64,000 bases of DNA from Streptococcus gallolyticus subsp. gallolyticus DSM 16831 (GTDB lineage Bacteria; Bacillota; Bacilli; Lactobacillales; Streptococcaceae): the NCBI RefSeq assembly GCF_002000985.1, contig NZ_CP018822.1, positions 142,001 to 206,000 of the forward strand, written 5' to 3'. A program made the position numbers and the translations under genes. Every line of letters begins with the position of its first letter. The stretch's first letter is position 1. This document shows, in pieces, positions 63,021 through 64,000 of the stretch. The notes below the pieces were generated by a model. It was not told the origin of the DNA. It saw only the letters and a program-made list of their open reading frames with translations, and searched no databases.

Positions 63021-64000
63021 GTGGGAATTACAATCAAAGGAAATCTTTTCTATATTCAGAGTAAAGAGATGTCAATGATTATTGAGAATCGAGAAGGTGA
63101 TTTACTTCTTCGTCATATTGGTGGTAAAATCGCTAACTATCACGGTTCAAATGCGATATTTGAGAAAGATCATGCTTTTTCAGGCAATCCGACTCCCGAT
63201 AATCGTACGTTTAGCTATGATACCCAACGTCAAATCTTTGGTGTGCATGGCTTTGGTGATTTTCGTTGCCCATCACTTAAAATTCAACATGATAACAATG
63301 AATTAACACAATTTAAGTTAAAAGATAGTCATATTTTACATGGAGTTGTTGAGGCAACAGGATTACCTAGTCCTCATTCAATGGAAGGTGCTGAAACATT
63401 AGTGTTTATCTTAGAAGATGAATTTGCTAAATTGCGTCTGACGCTTTATTACACAGCTTATGCAGATCGTGCAACTATTTCAACCTTTGCTAAGATTAGT
63501 AATCTATCCGATAAAGCTGTTATCATCAACCGTGCTTTATCAACTATGCTTGATGTACCTGCTGGAAATTATGATGTGGTGACTTTGCAAGGAGCTTATG
63601 CGCGTGAGAAAACAGTTCGTCGTCAAATGGTCGAGCAAGGCATCTTTAGCATTGCTTCAAATCGCGGAGCTTCTGGTCATGCTCAGACTCCAGCTGTGAT
63701 TTTGTGTGATAGGACAGCGACGGAGGATGCTGGCAGTGCCCTTGCTTTGCAGCTACTTTATAGTGGTAATTTTCAAGCTTTTGTTCAAAAAAATCAATTG
63801 AATGAAGTTCGCTTAGGGATTGGTATTAATGATGATAACTTTGCTTGGCAATTGGCAGCTAGAGATAATTTTGAAACGCCAGTGGCTTTGATGACTTATT
63901 CGGCAAAAGGTTTGACACACTTGAGCCAAGAAAGCCAGTTGTTTGTGCAAAATCATATCATGCCAAAACAATTTGCTCATGTTGAGCGTCCGATTCTTAT
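63021..64000 (+). CDS. aga: GH36 alpha-galactosidase, N-terminal part (3' end outside window)
   Basis: An open frame from a GTG start ([20 protein letters not shown]) with a strong GAGGAGG about 8 bases upstream, running to the window end. The visible 326 codons are the N-terminal beta-sandwich domain of streptococcal Aga: [20 protein letters not shown] (about residues 51-70), [15 protein letters not shown] and [20 protein letters not shown]. The catalytic aspartates lie downstream of the window. It is divergent from the AraC-type regulator; a TAAAAT -10-like element is seen near 62991. It differs clearly from the GH36 protein at 37421, so the strain has at least two alpha-galactosidases with separate control. 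Confidence 0.9.
   Translation, partial: MGITIKGNLFYIQSKEMSMIIENREGDLLLRHIGGKIANYHGSNAIFEKDHAFSGNPTPDNRTFSYDTQRQIFGVHGFGDFRCPSLKIQHDNNELTQFKLKDSHILHGVVEATGLPSPHSMEGAETLVFILEDEFAKLRLTLYYTAYADRATISTFAKISNLSDKAVIINRALSTMLDVPAGNYDVVTLQGAYAREKTVRRQMVEQGIFSIASNRGASGHAQTPAVILCDRTATEDAGSALALQLLYSGNFQAFVQKNQLNEVRLGIGINDDNFAWQLAARDNFETPVALMTYSAKGLTHLSQESQLFVQNHIMPKQFAHVERPIL

Overview
The window reads as a low-G+C streptococcal chromosome, most likely a member of the Streptococcus bovis/equinus complex. This rests on the order pbp2A-rpmG-secE-nusG, streptococcal-type leuS, rel-dtd and msmK, two lac-type gene sets, and carbohydrate and vitamin genes (secreted mannanase, secreted galactanase, panBCD) that fit gut or rumen streptococci. 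Species assignment is inference; no search was run.

Layout. 1-9.9 kb is mostly core: the 3' part of pbp2A, rpmG, secE, nusG, a voltage-sensor potassium channel, a patatin-like hydrolase, leuS (with a degenerate copy of its own 3' end downstream), galM, and small or enzymatic orphans. 10-11.4 kb is a decayed insertion at the 3' end of tRNA-Lys(CTT): an orphan membrane protein and the C-terminal stump of a tyrosine recombinase. A 6S RNA gene lies directly upstream of that tRNA, followed by rarA. 13-16.5 kb holds acetyltransferases, a DUF3013 protein, prmA and rsmE. 16.6-21 kb is a maltose-type block (LacI regulator, operator, PTS EIICBA, phosphatase-like enzyme). 21-23 kb has a frameshifted DpnD-like gene, an M42 peptidase and nrdI.

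23-29.4 kb is a cellobiose/beta-glucoside PTS locus (EIIB, EIIA, GH1, EIIC, GntR) plus manA. It is enclosed by a pair of ~150-bp inverted repeats that also contain a 49-bp tandem repeat. panBCD follows on the minus strand.

31.7-43 kb is the most coherent system: a secreted GH5 beta-mannanase with a ricin-type lectin domain, a sugar ABC importer without its own ATPase, a DUF624 protein, a GH36 alpha-galactosidase, a GntR regulator, a ROK kinase and two esterases (SGNH/GDSL and acetyl-xylan-esterase-like). The mannanase and importer promoters share one architecture: a GTATATAC-centred operator, an 18-nt gap, an extended -10, then a CcpA site. I read it as an acetylated galacto(gluco)mannan utilisation locus. 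msmK, 4 kb downstream, is the obvious ATPase donor.

43-48 kb has rel, dtd, a PucR-like regulator and msmK. 48.4-62 kb contains two adjacent galactose-6-phosphate systems. The first is lacR divergent from lacABCD with a galactitol-type PTS and a LacX-like epimerase. The second is an antiterminator-controlled lacT-lacG-lacF-lacE set that ends in a secreted GH53 endo-beta-1,4-galactanase. Its EIICB gene lacE carries a frameshift as read, and a ~195-bp hairpin element sits just before it. The window ends with an AraC-type regulator divergent from a second GH36 alpha-galactosidase, cut by the window edge.
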